Below, piece after piece: positions 1 to 8,596 of a stretch of DNA of 64,000 nucleotides (position 1 is the stretch's first letter; every line of letters starts with the position of its first letter). The notes beneath the pieces were generated by a model. The model was given only the letters and a program-made list of their open reading frames with translations, did no database searches and was not told the origin of the DNA. Source of the stretch: Mucilaginibacter sp. SG564 (GTDB taxonomy: Bacteria; Bacteroidota; Bacteroidia; Sphingobacteriales; Sphingobacteriaceae); contig NZ_JABGNA010000002.1 in assembly GCF_013149275.1 (NCBI RefSeq), forward strand, positions 248,001-312,000. Direction: 5' to 3'. Made by a program: the position numbers and the translations under genes.

Positions 1-969
1 ATAGTCGGCAATACCGTTCCAGGCCTGGTAGGTGGTTTCATAACCCGAAAATACATTGGCCCTTAAAGTGCTGTTTTTACCATACCAGGCGCCGCTCACA
101 AAAAATGATTTGAGGTTGGATGATGCCCTGTCGATATACCCGTCGGAATGGATACGTGACACACGACCGTCCAGACTAAAATGCCCGCCCAATAAGCCTG
201 TACCCGCGCTCACCGTGGTTTTGATAGATCCGTATGAACCTGCCGAAGCATTGATATCGGCATAAGCGGTATCGCGGCGAGTGGTGGTTTGTATGTTGAT
301 GCTACCGCCAAAAGCGCCCGCGCCATTGGTTGATGTACCCACCCCGCGCTGTACCTGGATGTTGTCAACAGAGGACGTAATATCCGGCAGATCGACAAAG
401 TACGAACCCTGGCTCTCCGAATCGTTATAAGGGATACCGTTAATAGTGACGTTGATCCGGGTGGCATCTGATCCGCGGATGCGGATACCCGTGTAGCCTA
501 TCCCCGCCCCGGCATCAGAAGTAACCACTACCGATGGCGTTTGGTTGAGCAAATACGGCAAGTCCTGCCCGAAGTTATTTTTGGCCAGGTCTTTTTTGCT
601 CAAATTGGTATAAGCCGTTGGTGAATTTTTAATGGCCCGGGTAGCGCTTACCGTTACCTCCTCGGCGGTAAGTGTGCCGTTGGTCAGACTGATGTTGACA
701 ACCTCATTTTTATTTAGGCTGATGTTTTTACTAACAGCCTGATAACCGATGTAGCTGGCCTTAAGCACATAAGTGCCGGCTTTAAGATCGGTAAAGCTGA
801 ATTTCCCGGTGGCATCGGCAACGGTGCTCAATGCCGGGTTGTTAATAGTGATGGTAGCGCCGGGCAAAACCTCGCCTGCTGTGTTGGTGATCTTTCCGCT
901 GATGGAAAGCTGGGCCGATGCCACAACAGGCAGCAGCAAAGCAGCGATAGCCGCAAACAAATTTTTCAA
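1..969 (-). CDS. TonB-dependent outer-membrane receptor, N-terminal part (predicted thiamine-related uptake)
   Basis: The gene runs off the left edge, so only about the first 323 residues are present. They show a signal peptide ending near ASAQ (residue ~20), a carboxypeptidase-regulatory-like beta-sandwich (~22-105), then a TonB plug domain with the typical run RIRGSDATRINVTINGIPYN and the GAGAFGGSINIQTT stretch before the barrel begins. Such receptors import ligands across the outer membrane using TonB/ExbBD energy. No ATG fits: the in-frame ATG further upstream is followed at once by a stop, so the start is a TTG that places the signal peptide correctly. A TPP riboswitch lies just upstream in the same direction, which suggests the ligand is thiamine or a precursor. 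Family assignment is firm; the substrate is inferred from the riboswitch. Confidence 0.88.
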   Translation of the reverse strand, partial: MKNLFAAIAALLLPVVASAQLSISGKITNTAGEVLPGATITINNPALSTVADATGKFSFTDLKAGTYVLKASYIGYQAVSKNISLNKNEVVNISLTNGTLTAEEVTVSATRAIKNSPTAYTNLSKKDLAKNNFGQDLPYLLNQTPSVVVTSDAGAGIGYTGIRIRGSDATRINVTINGIPYNDSESQGSYFVDLPDITSSVDNIQVQRGVGTSTNGAGAFGGSINIQTTTRRDTAYADINASAGSYGSIKTTVSAGTGLLGGHFSLDGRVSRIHSDGYIDRASSNLKSFFVSGAWYGKNSTLRANVFSGYETTYQAWNGIADY

Positions 970-1040
970 AATAACGAATATAAAATGTAGTTAAACCATC
1001 TGCCTATCAGGGTAAATACGCAGTACACTTAACTTATTAC

Positions 1041-1214
1041 CTATCCCTACGCCGGCATTATCCGGATCAGGTGCATGTTTCTGAAGTCTTAAGTTCTAAG
1101 TATGGAGTCTTAAATCGCTTAAGAGTTTTTTACTTTTGAATTTTGACTTCCAAAACAATGGGTTTGATCTCAGCCTGTCTTTCAGTTTGATTGCTCAAAG
1201 CAAGGCACCCCCTT
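1041..1214 (-). promoter_or_regulatory. TPP (THI-box) riboswitch
   Basis: Read on the minus strand, the 5' part has GGGGGTGCC followed by the CTGAGAT core. The 3' part has ACCTGATCCGGATAATGCC and GGCGTAGGGA, the invariant thiamine-pyrophosphate aptamer sequences. It sits about 70 bases upstream of the TonB receptor start. High TPP would be expected to shut down receptor expression. The segment between the two conserved halves (P3 arm) is unusually long, about 85 bases, and is bounded by GAAGTC/GACTTC inverted arms. No clear terminator is seen between aptamer and start, so control may act on translation; that point is inference. Confidence 0.93.
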
Positions 1215-1229
1215 GAGAAAATTATGAGG

Positions 1230-1237
1230 CAAAGATA
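1230..1237 (-). promoter_or_regulatory. Candidate -7 promoter element for the riboswitch transcript
   Basis: The minus strand reads TATCTTTG, matching the Bacteroidota -7 consensus TAnnTTTG, about 15 bases ahead of the aptamer. No convincing -33 element was found, so this is a suggestion only. Confidence 0.45.
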
Positions 1238-1375
1238 GTTTTTTAGTCCGAAAGTGGAAAAAGCCTCCAAATGAACAGCCTTAAATTACTTCCGGCATAA
1301 AACCTTTCACCTTTTGCCTTTCTCCTTTCACCTCAAAAGTTTACTTTTGCAGACTTTTATAAAACTATTGCTATT

Positions 1376-3121
1376 ATGCTTAGAACTCATACCTGTGGCG
1401 AATTAACTATCAGCAACTTAGGCCAAACAGTAACCCTGTGCGGATGGGTACAAAAATCACGCGATTTGGGCGGTACCACATTTATTGATGTGCGCGACCG
1501 TTATGGTTTAACTCAATTGGTGATCAATACCGATACCGACGCTGCCGTACGTGAAATTGGCCGCGGTCTTGGTCGCGAGTTTGTGATTAAAGTTACCGGT
1601 AAGGTTCTGGAACGTACCAGCAAAAACAACAAAATACCAACCGGCGAAATCGAAATTGCCGTTGAAAGCATCGAAATACTAAACGCCGCCAAACTACCTC
1701 CGTTTTTAATTGAGGATGAAACCGATGGCGGCGAAGAGCTACGTGCCAAATACCGTTACCTGGATCTGCGCCGCACGCCTATCCGCAACAACCTGGTGCT
1801 GCGCCATAAAATGGCCCAGGAGATCCGCAAGTATTTGGATAAGCTGGATTTTATTGAGATAGAAACCCCTGTGCTGATCAAATCAACACCCGAAGGCGCA
1901 CGCGATTTTGTGGTGCCAAGCCGCATGAACCCGGGCGAGTTTTACGCCCTACCACAATCGCCGCAAACCTTTAAGCAATTACTGATGGTAAGCGGTTTCG
2001 ATCGTTATTTCCAGATCGTGAAATGTTTCCGCGATGAGGACCTGCGTGCCGACCGTCAACCGGAATTTACGCAGATAGATTGCGAGCTTTCATTCATTAC
2101 CCAGGAAGATATATTAAACATTTTTGAGGGCTTAACCCGCCACCTGTTCACCACCGTAAAAGGTATCGACCTGGGCGATTTCCCCCGTATGCAATATGCT
2201 GATGCCATGCGTTTGTATGGATCAGACAAACCCGACATCCGTTTCGGGATGGAGTTTGTGGAGCTGAACGACATTGTAAAAGGTAAAGGCTTTGGCATTT
2301 TTGATAATGCCGAACTGGTAGTAGGCATCAACGCCAAAGGTTGCGCCAGCTATACCCGCAAACAAATTGACGAGCTGACCGAATGGTTAAAACGCCCGCA
2401 AATTGGCGTTACCGGTATGATATATTGCCGTTACAACGAGGATGGCACCCTGAAGTCATCGGTTGATAAATTTTATAGCGAGGATGAGTTGACCAACTGG
2501 GCAGCCGCATTCAACGCCGAAAAGGGCGATTTGATGCTGATACTGGCAGGCCAAACCGATAAAGTACGCAAGCAACTGAACGAGCTTCGCCTGGAGATGG
2601 GCAGCCGTTTGGGCCTGCGCGATAAAAACAAATTCGCGCCGCTTTGGGTATTGGACTTCCCTCTTTTGGAGTGGGACGAAGAAACCAGCCGCTACCATGC
2701 GATGCACCATCCGTTCACTTCACCAAAACCAGAGGATATTGCCCTGCTGGATACCGATCCAGGAGCCGTGCGCGCCAACGCGTATGACCTGGTGATGAAC
2801 GGTACTGAAGTTGGCGGTGGTTCTATCCGGATCCACGACCGCGCCATGCAGTCGCTCATGTTTAAACACCTTGGTTTTTCGCCCGAAGAAGCACAAAAAC
2901 AATTTGGCTTTTTGATGGATGCCTTTGAATATGGCGCACCTCCGCATGGTGGCTTAGCGCTGGGATTTGACCGCCTGGTATCTATTTTCGCCGGCTTGGA
3001 TTCTATCCGCGACGTGATCGCTTTCCCGAAAAACAACTCAGGCCGCGACGTAATGATCGATTCGCCATCCACCATCGCCGATACGCAGATGACCGAGTTA
3101 AAAATCAAAACAACGGTTTAA
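1376..3121 (+). CDS. aspS: Aspartyl-tRNA synthetase
   Basis: A class II aminoacyl-tRNA synthetase of 581 residues, the usual bacterial length, charging tRNA-Asp in the cytoplasm. It has an N-terminal OB-fold anticodon-binding domain (~1-110), class II motif 2 as [14 protein letters not shown] (~217-230), a bacterial GAD insertion domain in the middle, and motif 3 [10 protein letters not shown] (~524). The ATG start gives the expected [11 protein letters not shown]-terminus. The gene stands alone and is followed by a strong hairpin terminator. Its last ~10 codons plus the terminator are repeated about 2.3 kb downstream (see the repeat entries). Whether it also charges tRNA-Asn cannot be judged from this window. 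Confidence 0.98.
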   Translation: MLRTHTCGELTISNLGQTVTLCGWVQKSRDLGGTTFIDVRDRYGLTQLVINTDTDAAVREIGRGLGREFVIKVTGKVLERTSKNNKIPTGEIEIAVESIEILNAAKLPPFLIEDETDGGEELRAKYRYLDLRRTPIRNNLVLRHKMAQEIRKYLDKLDFIEIETPVLIKSTPEGARDFVVPSRMNPGEFYALPQSPQTFKQLLMVSGFDRYFQIVKCFRDEDLRADRQPEFTQIDCELSFITQEDILNIFEGLTRHLFTTVKGIDLGDFPRMQYADAMRLYGSDKPDIRFGMEFVELNDIVKGKGFGIFDNAELVVGINAKGCASYTRKQIDELTEWLKRPQIGVTGMIYCRYNEDGTLKSSVDKFYSEDELTNWAAAFNAEKGDLMLILAGQTDKVRKQLNELRLEMGSRLGLRDKNKFAPLWVLDFPLLEWDEETSRYHAMHHPFTSPKPEDIALLDTDPGAVRANAYDLVMNGTEVGGGSIRIHDRAMQSLMFKHLGFSPEEAQKQFGFLMDAFEYGAPPHGGLALGFDRLVSIFAGLDSIRDVIAFPKNNSGRDVMIDSPSTIADTQMTELKIKTTV

Positions 3122-3200
3122 GCAAAACCGATAAAATAATAATAGAAGCTCTCTTCAAATTCCGCACTTTAGCTGATATTTGAAGGGAGCTTTTTTGATT
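3091..3200 (+). repeat. Direct repeat copy 1: aspS 3' end plus terminator
   Basis: This stretch covers the last codons of aspS, its stop and the hairpin terminator. An imperfect copy (about 85-90% identical by eye) lies at 5425-5534. The ~2.2 kb between the copies holds a lipoprotein gene and an AT-rich gene. This looks like an insertion or recombination at the aspS 3' end that rebuilt the gene end. Confidence 0.85.
3146..3197 (+). terminator. Rho-independent terminator of aspS
   Basis: AGCTCTCTTCAAAT pairs with ATTTGAAGGGAGCT (one G-T pair), followed by a T run. It lies 25 bases past the aspS stop. Confidence 0.85.
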
Positions 3201-3216
3201 ACCAATACTTCTTGCT

Positions 3217-3282
3217 GGTAAGTCATCTGGCTTACCTTCTTCCTCAGTCAAGGTATGCCACGGTTCACAAATACCGTGTTTT
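3217..3282 (+). promoter_or_regulatory. Two leader hairpins ahead of the lipoprotein gene
   Basis: GGTAAG/CTTACC forms a first hairpin. CACGGT/ACCGTG followed by TTTT forms a second, terminator-like one. An alternative pairing GGTAT/ATACC would compete with the second. This might be an attenuator or simply the end of unrelated sequence; it matches no riboswitch class I know. Confidence 0.3.
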
Positions 3283-3345
3283 CACCTATTGTGTTACTAA
3301 AATTGCAACAATATATTAGGTGTATCATTAGCGATACCTAAACCC

Positions 3346-4842
3346 ATGCTCAAAAAACTATATTTCTTACTTGCCGCCACTTGTTTTATTGCCATTATTA
3401 TTAACAGCTGTAAAAAAGACTCCAACACAGCACAGCAAGATAAAATTTCTGATCCGGTCATTGCTCAGGCTAAAAACTGGTACGAAAGCACTTACCCGGC
3501 AACCAACATCAAACTAAGCACACTCGCTACAGGTTCACATATTGATCTGAGCCAATTGATCAAGCCCGACTGGCAGCATAATGCCAGCTATACCCGTTTT
3601 AACCGGTCTGTATTGGAATTGCCGGTTGATGCCTCTTCGGTTAAAACAGCTATCACCTTAAGCAACTCACCAAGCGGAAATCCTGTTTATAAAAAGGAAT
3701 ACAGCCGCAGCTCATTTCTGACACTTAACAATGGCTCGGGCTATAAAGCTTATGTGATGACGGTAATTGCCGATTCATCATACCTGAAAGGCGACCTAAC
3801 CAAACTTGATCATAACAAATACAATAAACACGATGCTGATTTTAGCGGAGCGGTCATATACTCCACGCCCAAAGGGGCATTTGTGAGTGGCTGGTTTTAC
3901 AAAAACGGCAGTATCACTGGCAAAATTTCTTTCCCGAAGATAGGTGCCGGTCATTCGAGCACCGTATCAAAAGCGGCGGTTAACAGTCTGAAAACAAATA
4001 TGCTGAATTGTGTAGACTGGTATCAGGCATATTATGTAAATGGCAATTTAGTGCTTGGCGAATATCTTGGCAGTACAGGTGATTGCAGTGAGGACACACC
4101 TGTTTTGCCCGGTAGCGGTGGCGGTAATACAGGTGGGAATGGTGATGGCAATACAGGTGGTGGCGGTGTTATCCCGCCTGGTGATCCCTGCGCGGGCCTG
4201 CATTCCGTTTCGCCAACCCAAGCGGTTAACAGTATCAAAGAAATTAATATTGTTAATCCCAATCCCCCGGATGGGTCGCCTAATCCTCCAGGCGACGGCG
4301 GTTTTCCACCTCCGGAACCTGATCCGCAGCCATCACCTTGTGTGGTTAGTATGCCGCCGCCGGGTAGTGATGATACTAATGACTCTGGCAATAGAGTAAG
4401 TACTGATTGTGGCTCCTTTAACTTTACAAAGACATCTATAGCAAATTGGCAGGAAGCAGGGGTACGTCAAATAAGACTTAAATGGGTGTGGCTTGATGGA
4501 AAGAGTATTGGCCAAACACGTACAGTTTATTTACCATCAGTAGTATTTGGGCTGCCCACTCAATATCAAAATACTGATGGCACGGTAACTACTCTTTCAC
4601 CTGGTGCAGCAGCAGTGAAGGCTGCAAAAGCAACAGAAGCTGCCAAAATTCTTACATATGTTGAGTTCAGAAATAGCCCCTATGTCCCGTCCGATGCAGA
4701 AGTACTTCAATACTTCAAGGGAGCTTTAGCAACTGCTATGGCTGCTGAACGAGGAACAGCTGGGGCTACTGGAAGTGGTAGTAGCGCAATCGTTTTTAGA
4801 AATGAAGAAAGAAGCGATATTTTTCCTTATAGTTGTGATTAA
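3346..4842 (+). CDS. Lipoprotein with Gly/Pro-rich linker and distinct C-terminal domain, function unknown
   Basis: 498 residues. It starts with a lipoprotein signal peptide (lipobox near INSC, Cys22) and continues with a ~230-residue N-terminal region containing AKNWYE, a motif I associate with secreted Bacteroidota proteins. A low-complexity Gly/Asn then Pro-rich linker follows (~250-345), then a different C-terminal region (~355-498) rich in alanine and charged residues. The DNA for the tail is visibly more AT-rich than the front. The stop overlaps the start of the next gene by one base, so the two are translated together. The layout (export signal, linker, variable tail, small overlapping partner) resembles polymorphic toxin/immunity pairs, but no toxin motif was recognised and this is only a hypothesis. 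Confidence 0.75.
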   Translation: MLKKLYFLLAATCFIAIIINSCKKDSNTAQQDKISDPVIAQAKNWYESTYPATNIKLSTLATGSHIDLSQLIKPDWQHNASYTRFNRSVLELPVDASSVKTAITLSNSPSGNPVYKKEYSRSSFLTLNNGSGYKAYVMTVIADSSYLKGDLTKLDHNKYNKHDADFSGAVIYSTPKGAFVSGWFYKNGSITGKISFPKIGAGHSSTVSKAAVNSLKTNMLNCVDWYQAYYVNGNLVLGEYLGSTGDCSEDTPVLPGSGGGNTGGNGDGNTGGGGVIPPGDPCAGLHSVSPTQAVNSIKEINIVNPNPPDGSPNPPGDGGFPPPEPDPQPSPCVVSMPPPGSDDTNDSGNRVSTDCGSFNFTKTSIANWQEAGVRQIRLKWVWLDGKSIGQTRTVYLPSVVFGLPTQYQNTDGTVTTLSPGAAAVKAAKATEAAKILTYVEFRNSPYVPSDAEVLQYFKGALATAMAAERGTAGATGSGSSAIVFRNEERSDIFPYSCD

Positions 4843-5393
4843 TGAAAACTATCATAAACTTATTTTTATTGTTAGTAATATCAAATTTATCATACTCGCA
4901 AGTGAAAAAAACAACATATTTTGAATTAAAAGATATTATTTTTAATGAGCGACTATTAACTTCATTTGTTAAAAGCAAGTTTATCCCCATTAAAAACACC
5001 AAGCGAGCCTTACTGGAAAATAATCACCCTTTAGGTTCTTATAATTTTAACAGAGTCATTAGGAGTGCGTTTACTTCATATAGCCTCATGAGTATTCCTG
5101 TAACAGGACTTTATGCTTATTTAAAAGACGACAATCAAGTTTGTTTGTATTTACTTATCCAGCTAACTGGCTACAAACAAGTTGACACCCTCATAGATCA
5201 AATAGGCTGGCCATGGAATATTACTAAAGAAGACTATGAGTTACGGGATTTTGAATCACTACTTTGGCAAAAGCAACAATTGGAGATTACTTTATCTAAG
5301 AATTTTAACTATGAAAATCCCCAAAGCGGGAATTTAATAAGGATCGCCAACATGCCTTTAATTGAACTTATAAATTCGGATTCCTGGGAGTAG
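4842..5393 (+). CDS. Small exported protein of unknown function
   Basis: 183 residues with an N-terminal signal peptide (MKTIINLFLLLVISNLSYSQ, cleavage after SYS-Q). I recognise no domain. The ATG overlaps the stop of the preceding lipoprotein gene, indicating translational coupling. Base composition is markedly AT-rich compared with nearly everything else here, which suggests recent transfer. With its neighbour it lies inside the segment bounded by the aspS-end duplication. An immunity-like role for the upstream protein is possible from layout alone; no sequence evidence supports a specific function. Confidence 0.7.
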   Translation: MKTIINLFLLLVISNLSYSQVKKTTYFELKDIIFNERLLTSFVKSKFIPIKNTKRALLENNHPLGSYNFNRVIRSAFTSYSLMSIPVTGLYAYLKDDNQVCLYLLIQLTGYKQVDTLIDQIGWPWNITKEDYELRDFESLLWQKQQLEITLSKNFNYENPQSGNLIRIANMPLIELINSDSWE

Positions 5394-5424
5394 ATTATAA
5401 AATTTAAGTCGAATAAATAGGTGT

Positions 5425-5534
5425 GACCGAACTTAAGATCAAAACAACGGTTTAAGCAAACCGATAAAATAATAACCAAAAGCTCTCTTCAAATCCTGCA
5501 TTTTAGCAGATATTTGGAGGGAGCTTTTTGATTA
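5425..5534 (+). repeat. Direct repeat copy 2: relic of aspS 3' end plus terminator
   Basis: An imperfect copy of 3091-3200. It contains the remains of the last aspS codons (ATCAAAACAACGGTTTAA is exact), the spacer and the hairpin AGCTCTCTTCAAAT...ATTTGGAGGGAGCT with T run. It ends just before the first FKBP gene. It is not part of any open gene here and probably now terminates transcription of the pair upstream. Confidence 0.85.
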
Positions 5535-5540
5535 AAAACT

Positions 5541-6008
5541 ATGAAAAAATACATTTTACTATTAAGCGCCTTCGCTTTGATTGTTCTGGCATCCTCATGC
5601 GGTGGTTCTATGTCGGCCCAGATGGCGCAGCAGGCTAAGATTGATGATTCCCTGATCCGGGTATATCTGAAGGCTAATCCGCAGATCAAGGCGGTGAAAG
5701 ATCCCTCGGGCTTGTACTATCAGATCATCAAACCAGGTACGGGTGTTGCCCCTACAGAGAGTTCAACCGTTACTGTTAATTATACCTGCTCTCTTATGGG
5801 CGGACAACTGTACGATAAAGGCAGCAATTTTTCGAGCCCCTTATCGGGTCTGGTGAAAGCCTGGCAAATTGCGGTGCCGCATTTAAAACCGGGTGGTAAC
5901 ATGGTGCTGTACGTGCCATCGCACCTGGCTTACGGCGTAAACGGTGCCGGTCCCATCCCCGAAAACGCGGTTTTGACATTTGATATCGACCTTGTCAGCG
6001 TGCCATAA
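5541..6008 (+). CDS. FKBP-type peptidyl-prolyl cis-trans isomerase, lipoprotein
   Basis: 155 residues. The lipoprotein signal ends at LASSC (Cys20), placing the enzyme in the cell envelope. The C-terminal ~95 residues form an FKBP domain: TVNYTCSLMGGQLYDKG start, the active-site Trp in KAWQIAVPHLKPGG, the AYG of the last strand region and FDIDLVSV at the end. It would speed proline isomerisation of exported proteins. The next gene is a paralogue of similar length and layout 150 bases downstream, so this is a tandem pair. The classical FD pair of FKBP12 is not obvious, so catalytic strength is uncertain. Confidence 0.88.
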   Translation: MKKYILLLSAFALIVLASSCGGSMSAQMAQQAKIDDSLIRVYLKANPQIKAVKDPSGLYYQIIKPGTGVAPTESSTVTVNYTCSLMGGQLYDKGSNFSSPLSGLVKAWQIAVPHLKPGGNMVLYVPSHLAYGVNGAGPIPENAVLTFDIDLVSVP

Positions 6009-6159
6009 AAAGCCCTTGTATTATATCAAGCTGTATCTGAAAGCTGGATTTAGGCCTCAGCCATATCCTGACATTGTATTTTATTCATTACGATTTCGCT
6101 TTAATCAACGGTTAAATTTATATTAGATGCGCTCAAACTACTATTAACGACATATAAAC

Positions 6160-6639
6160 ATGAAAAGATATTTTTTACTCTTAGGCCTGGCCATCATCAC
6201 CTTATCGTCCTGCTTAAAAACGGAGCAGCAGAAACCACCCGTTGTGGTTGACCCAGCGGTACAGGCAGCCACCGATGATGCGGCCATAAAAACGTACCTG
6301 GCTGCGCATACCGATATTACAGCTATTAAAGATACCTCGGGCATATACTATCAGATTGTAACGCCCGGAACCGGACCTAACCCCTCAGGCGGATCAACCG
6401 TTACCGTTAACTTTACCGGCAAACTGCTTAATGACAATCCTTTTGATTCGGAAAATAATGTTCAAACCAGCCTGACAACAGTTATTCCCGGCTGGACCAT
6501 CGGCGTACCCTTTATTAAAGCCGGTGGCCGCATTATCCTGCTCATTCCATCCCGGTACGGTTATGGCCCTTATCCAAATGGCCCAATACCGGCCAACTCG
6601 GTATTAATCTTTACGATAGATCTCCTGAGCTTTAAATAA
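6160..6639 (+). CDS. FKBP-type peptidyl-prolyl cis-trans isomerase, lipoprotein (second copy)
   Basis: 159 residues with a lipoprotein signal (LSSC, Cys19) and a C-terminal FKBP domain: TVTVNFTGKLLNDNPFDS, then PGWTIGVPFIKAGGRIILLIP with the conserved Trp, then YGYGP and the final FTIDLLSF strand. Both FKBPs share a helical lead-in (AAIKTYLAAHTDI...DTSGIYYQI) before the domain. Here the NPFDS segment retains the FD pair, so this copy looks more like an active isomerase than its neighbour. A strong terminator follows. Confidence 0.9.
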   Translation: MKRYFLLLGLAIITLSSCLKTEQQKPPVVVDPAVQAATDDAAIKTYLAAHTDITAIKDTSGIYYQIVTPGTGPNPSGGSTVTVNFTGKLLNDNPFDSENNVQTSLTTVIPGWTIGVPFIKAGGRIILLIPSRYGYGPYPNGPIPANSVLIFTIDLLSFK

Positions 6640-6660
6640 GCAACGGCAATTATTCATAAA

Positions 6661-6693
6661 AAAGGCAGCGTGTTAACATGCTGCCTTTTTGTT
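6661..6693 (+). terminator. Rho-independent terminator
   Basis: GGCAGCGTGTTAACATGCTGCC is an almost perfect hairpin flanked by A and T runs, just after the second FKBP gene. Confidence 0.88.
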
Positions 6694-6726
6694 GTTTATA
6701 TTTATATTTAGAGTAAATAATGCTGC

Positions 6727-8031
6727 ATGAAAAAACTTTACACCTTATTACTCTCTTTAACCAGCCTGCAAGCGCTTGCGCAAACAGATGCGTCAAGCGC
6801 AATAAATACAAAAGCCGATGCCCTGCAAACCCAAATGGTTGCCTGGCGGCGGGATTTTCATGAACACCCGGAACTGGGCAACCATGAGGTACGCACTTCG
6901 GGCATTATTGCCAAACACCTGCAGTCCTTAGGCATTCAGGTGCAAACAGGCATTGCTACAACGGGTGTAGTAGGAATTCTAAAAGGCGATAAACCAGGCC
7001 CTGTTGTGGCTTTACGGGCCGATATGGATGGCTTACCGGTGGTTGAGCGTACCCCTGTGCACTTTGCATCCAAAGTAAAAACAACTTATAACGGACAGGA
7101 AGTTGGCGTAATGCACGCCTGCGGGCACGATTCGCACATGGCCATATTGATGGCTGTGGCGCAGGTGTTATCCACAATGAAAAGTGAGCTTCATGGTACC
7201 GTAAAATTCATTTTTCAGCCAGCCGAGGAAGGTGTTGAACCCGGCCAGAAAGGCGGCGCCGAAGAAATGGTGAAGGAAGGCGTGCTCGAAAACCCAAAGG
7301 TTGATGCCATATTTGGTTTGCACATCAATTCCCAAACCGAGGTAGGCAAGATCACCTATCGCCCGGGCGGAACCATGGCCGGTGTTAATGATATGCAGAT
7401 CATCGTAACAGGCCGATCGGCACATGGCGCCTATCCATGGTCGAGCGTTGACCCGATAGTTGTTTCGGCCGAGATCATCAACAACCTGCAGACTATTGTA
7501 AGCCGTAATGTTGATGTAACGCAAAACCCAGCCGTAGTAACTATAGGCGCCATCAAAGCTGGCAACCGCTCCAACATTATTCCCGAGCGGGTAGAGATGT
7601 TAGGTACCTTACGCTCTTTTACCATCGCTGATGAAAAACTGCTGATTGAAAGGGTTAAACAAATAGCCACCAAAACTGCCGAAGCTCAAGGTGCTACAGC
7701 CGAGGTAAAGATCCCATACAGCAACCATTACCCGGTTACTTTTAATGACCCTAAGCTAACGGAAAAAATGTTGCCGAGCCTGCAGCATACCGCCGGGGCC
7801 GAAAATGTGCTACTTCGCCCGCCTGTTACCGGGGCCGAGGATTTTAGCTTTTACCAGGAAAAGGTGCCCGGGCTTTTCTTCTTTTTAGGTGGAATGCCCA
7901 AAGGCCAGGATCCACTCAAGGCGCCATCACACCACACACCCGATTTTTTTATTGATGAAAGCGGGTTTACATTAGGAGTTAAAGCCCTTTGTAACTTAAC
8001 TTTGGACTATATGAATAGCCATGGCAAATAG
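6727..8031 (+). CDS. M20 family metallo-amidohydrolase (N-acyl amino acid / hippurate hydrolase type), exported
   Basis: 434 residues with a signal peptide (cleavage near ALAQ, residue 18). The body is an M20D-type amidohydrolase: FHEHPELGNHE near the start, the metal-binding HACGHDSHMA (~129-138), EEG of the catalytic glutamate region, GLHI, a dimerisation domain with GRSAHGAYPW, and a late TGAEDFSF. These enzymes release amino acids from N-acyl or peptide-like conjugates using two metal ions. Export suggests a role in scavenging in the periplasm. The exact substrate cannot be told from sequence. The next gene follows after 27 bases and may be co-transcribed. Confidence 0.93.
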   Translation: MKKLYTLLLSLTSLQALAQTDASSAINTKADALQTQMVAWRRDFHEHPELGNHEVRTSGIIAKHLQSLGIQVQTGIATTGVVGILKGDKPGPVVALRADMDGLPVVERTPVHFASKVKTTYNGQEVGVMHACGHDSHMAILMAVAQVLSTMKSELHGTVKFIFQPAEEGVEPGQKGGAEEMVKEGVLENPKVDAIFGLHINSQTEVGKITYRPGGTMAGVNDMQIIVTGRSAHGAYPWSSVDPIVVSAEIINNLQTIVSRNVDVTQNPAVVTIGAIKAGNRSNIIPERVEMLGTLRSFTIADEKLLIERVKQIATKTAEAQGATAEVKIPYSNHYPVTFNDPKLTEKMLPSLQHTAGAENVLLRPPVTGAEDFSFYQEKVPGLFFFLGGMPKGQDPLKAPSHHTPDFFIDESGFTLGVKALCNLTLDYMNSHGK

Positions 8032-8058
8032 TACAGTTGATATTAAAGCTCCCGGAAA

Positions 8059-8571
8059 ATGAAAAACATATTCACTATAGCATGTGCAGGTTTGCTCTTA
8101 ACCTTTTCGATTGCGAACAAAAGCTATGCTGCAGGTATTAATAGCGTAGATACTGCAAAAACTATAAAAACATTAAAGCCCGAAGTTCTGGAAATTGTGA
8201 ATACGGTACTCAAAGCTTCCTATACTTTTAATATCGAAAAGATATCTGATTTTTATACGCCAAATGCAGTAATAAGCGATGAGCAACAGCCTTTTTCATG
8301 GGCTGGCCCCCTGGCAGGTGTACAATGGATAAACTCGGTACAAAAGGCGGTAAAAGGGTTTAAAATAAAAGATTTTAAGGTTGAGGTTAAGCGCATTAAG
8401 GTTTTTCAACAAACCGAAGAAGTAGCCTACCTGGTAGTACCCGTTGAGTATACGGGCACCATTAACGGCGACCCATTTGATGAAGAGGGCGCCTTTTCAT
8501 TTGTACTGCGGATTGTGGGCGATAAATGGCTCATCAAAAGCCAGGCCTGGGTACCCAAAAATGGTCTTTGA
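8059..8571 (+). CDS. Exported SnoaL/DUF4440-like (NTF2-fold) protein
   Basis: 170 residues with a signal peptide (cleavage near SYA-A). The mature part looks like an NTF2-like cone: a helix (LEIVNTVLKASYTFNIEKISDFYTPNAVI), alternating strands with VAYLVVPVEYTGTINGDPFDEEGAFSFVLRI, and KWLIKSQAWVP at the end. Members of this fold serve as small-ligand binding or enzyme domains, and many have no known role. Fold assignment is by pattern only. It is close behind the amidohydrolase and may share its transcript. Confidence 0.7.
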   Translation: MKNIFTIACAGLLLTFSIANKSYAAGINSVDTAKTIKTLKPEVLEIVNTVLKASYTFNIEKISDFYTPNAVISDEQQPFSWAGPLAGVQWINSVQKAVKGFKIKDFKVEVKRIKVFQQTEEVAYLVVPVEYTGTINGDPFDEEGAFSFVLRIVGDKWLIKSQAWVPKNGL

Positions 8572-8596
8572 TCTATAATACTTTAGCTCCATCTAT

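Noticed and set aside
4055..4399. Alternative-frame reading of the linker of the lipoprotein gene
   Set aside because: It overlaps a gene with clear signal peptide and continuous frame; it is a shadow of the Gly/Pro-rich codons.
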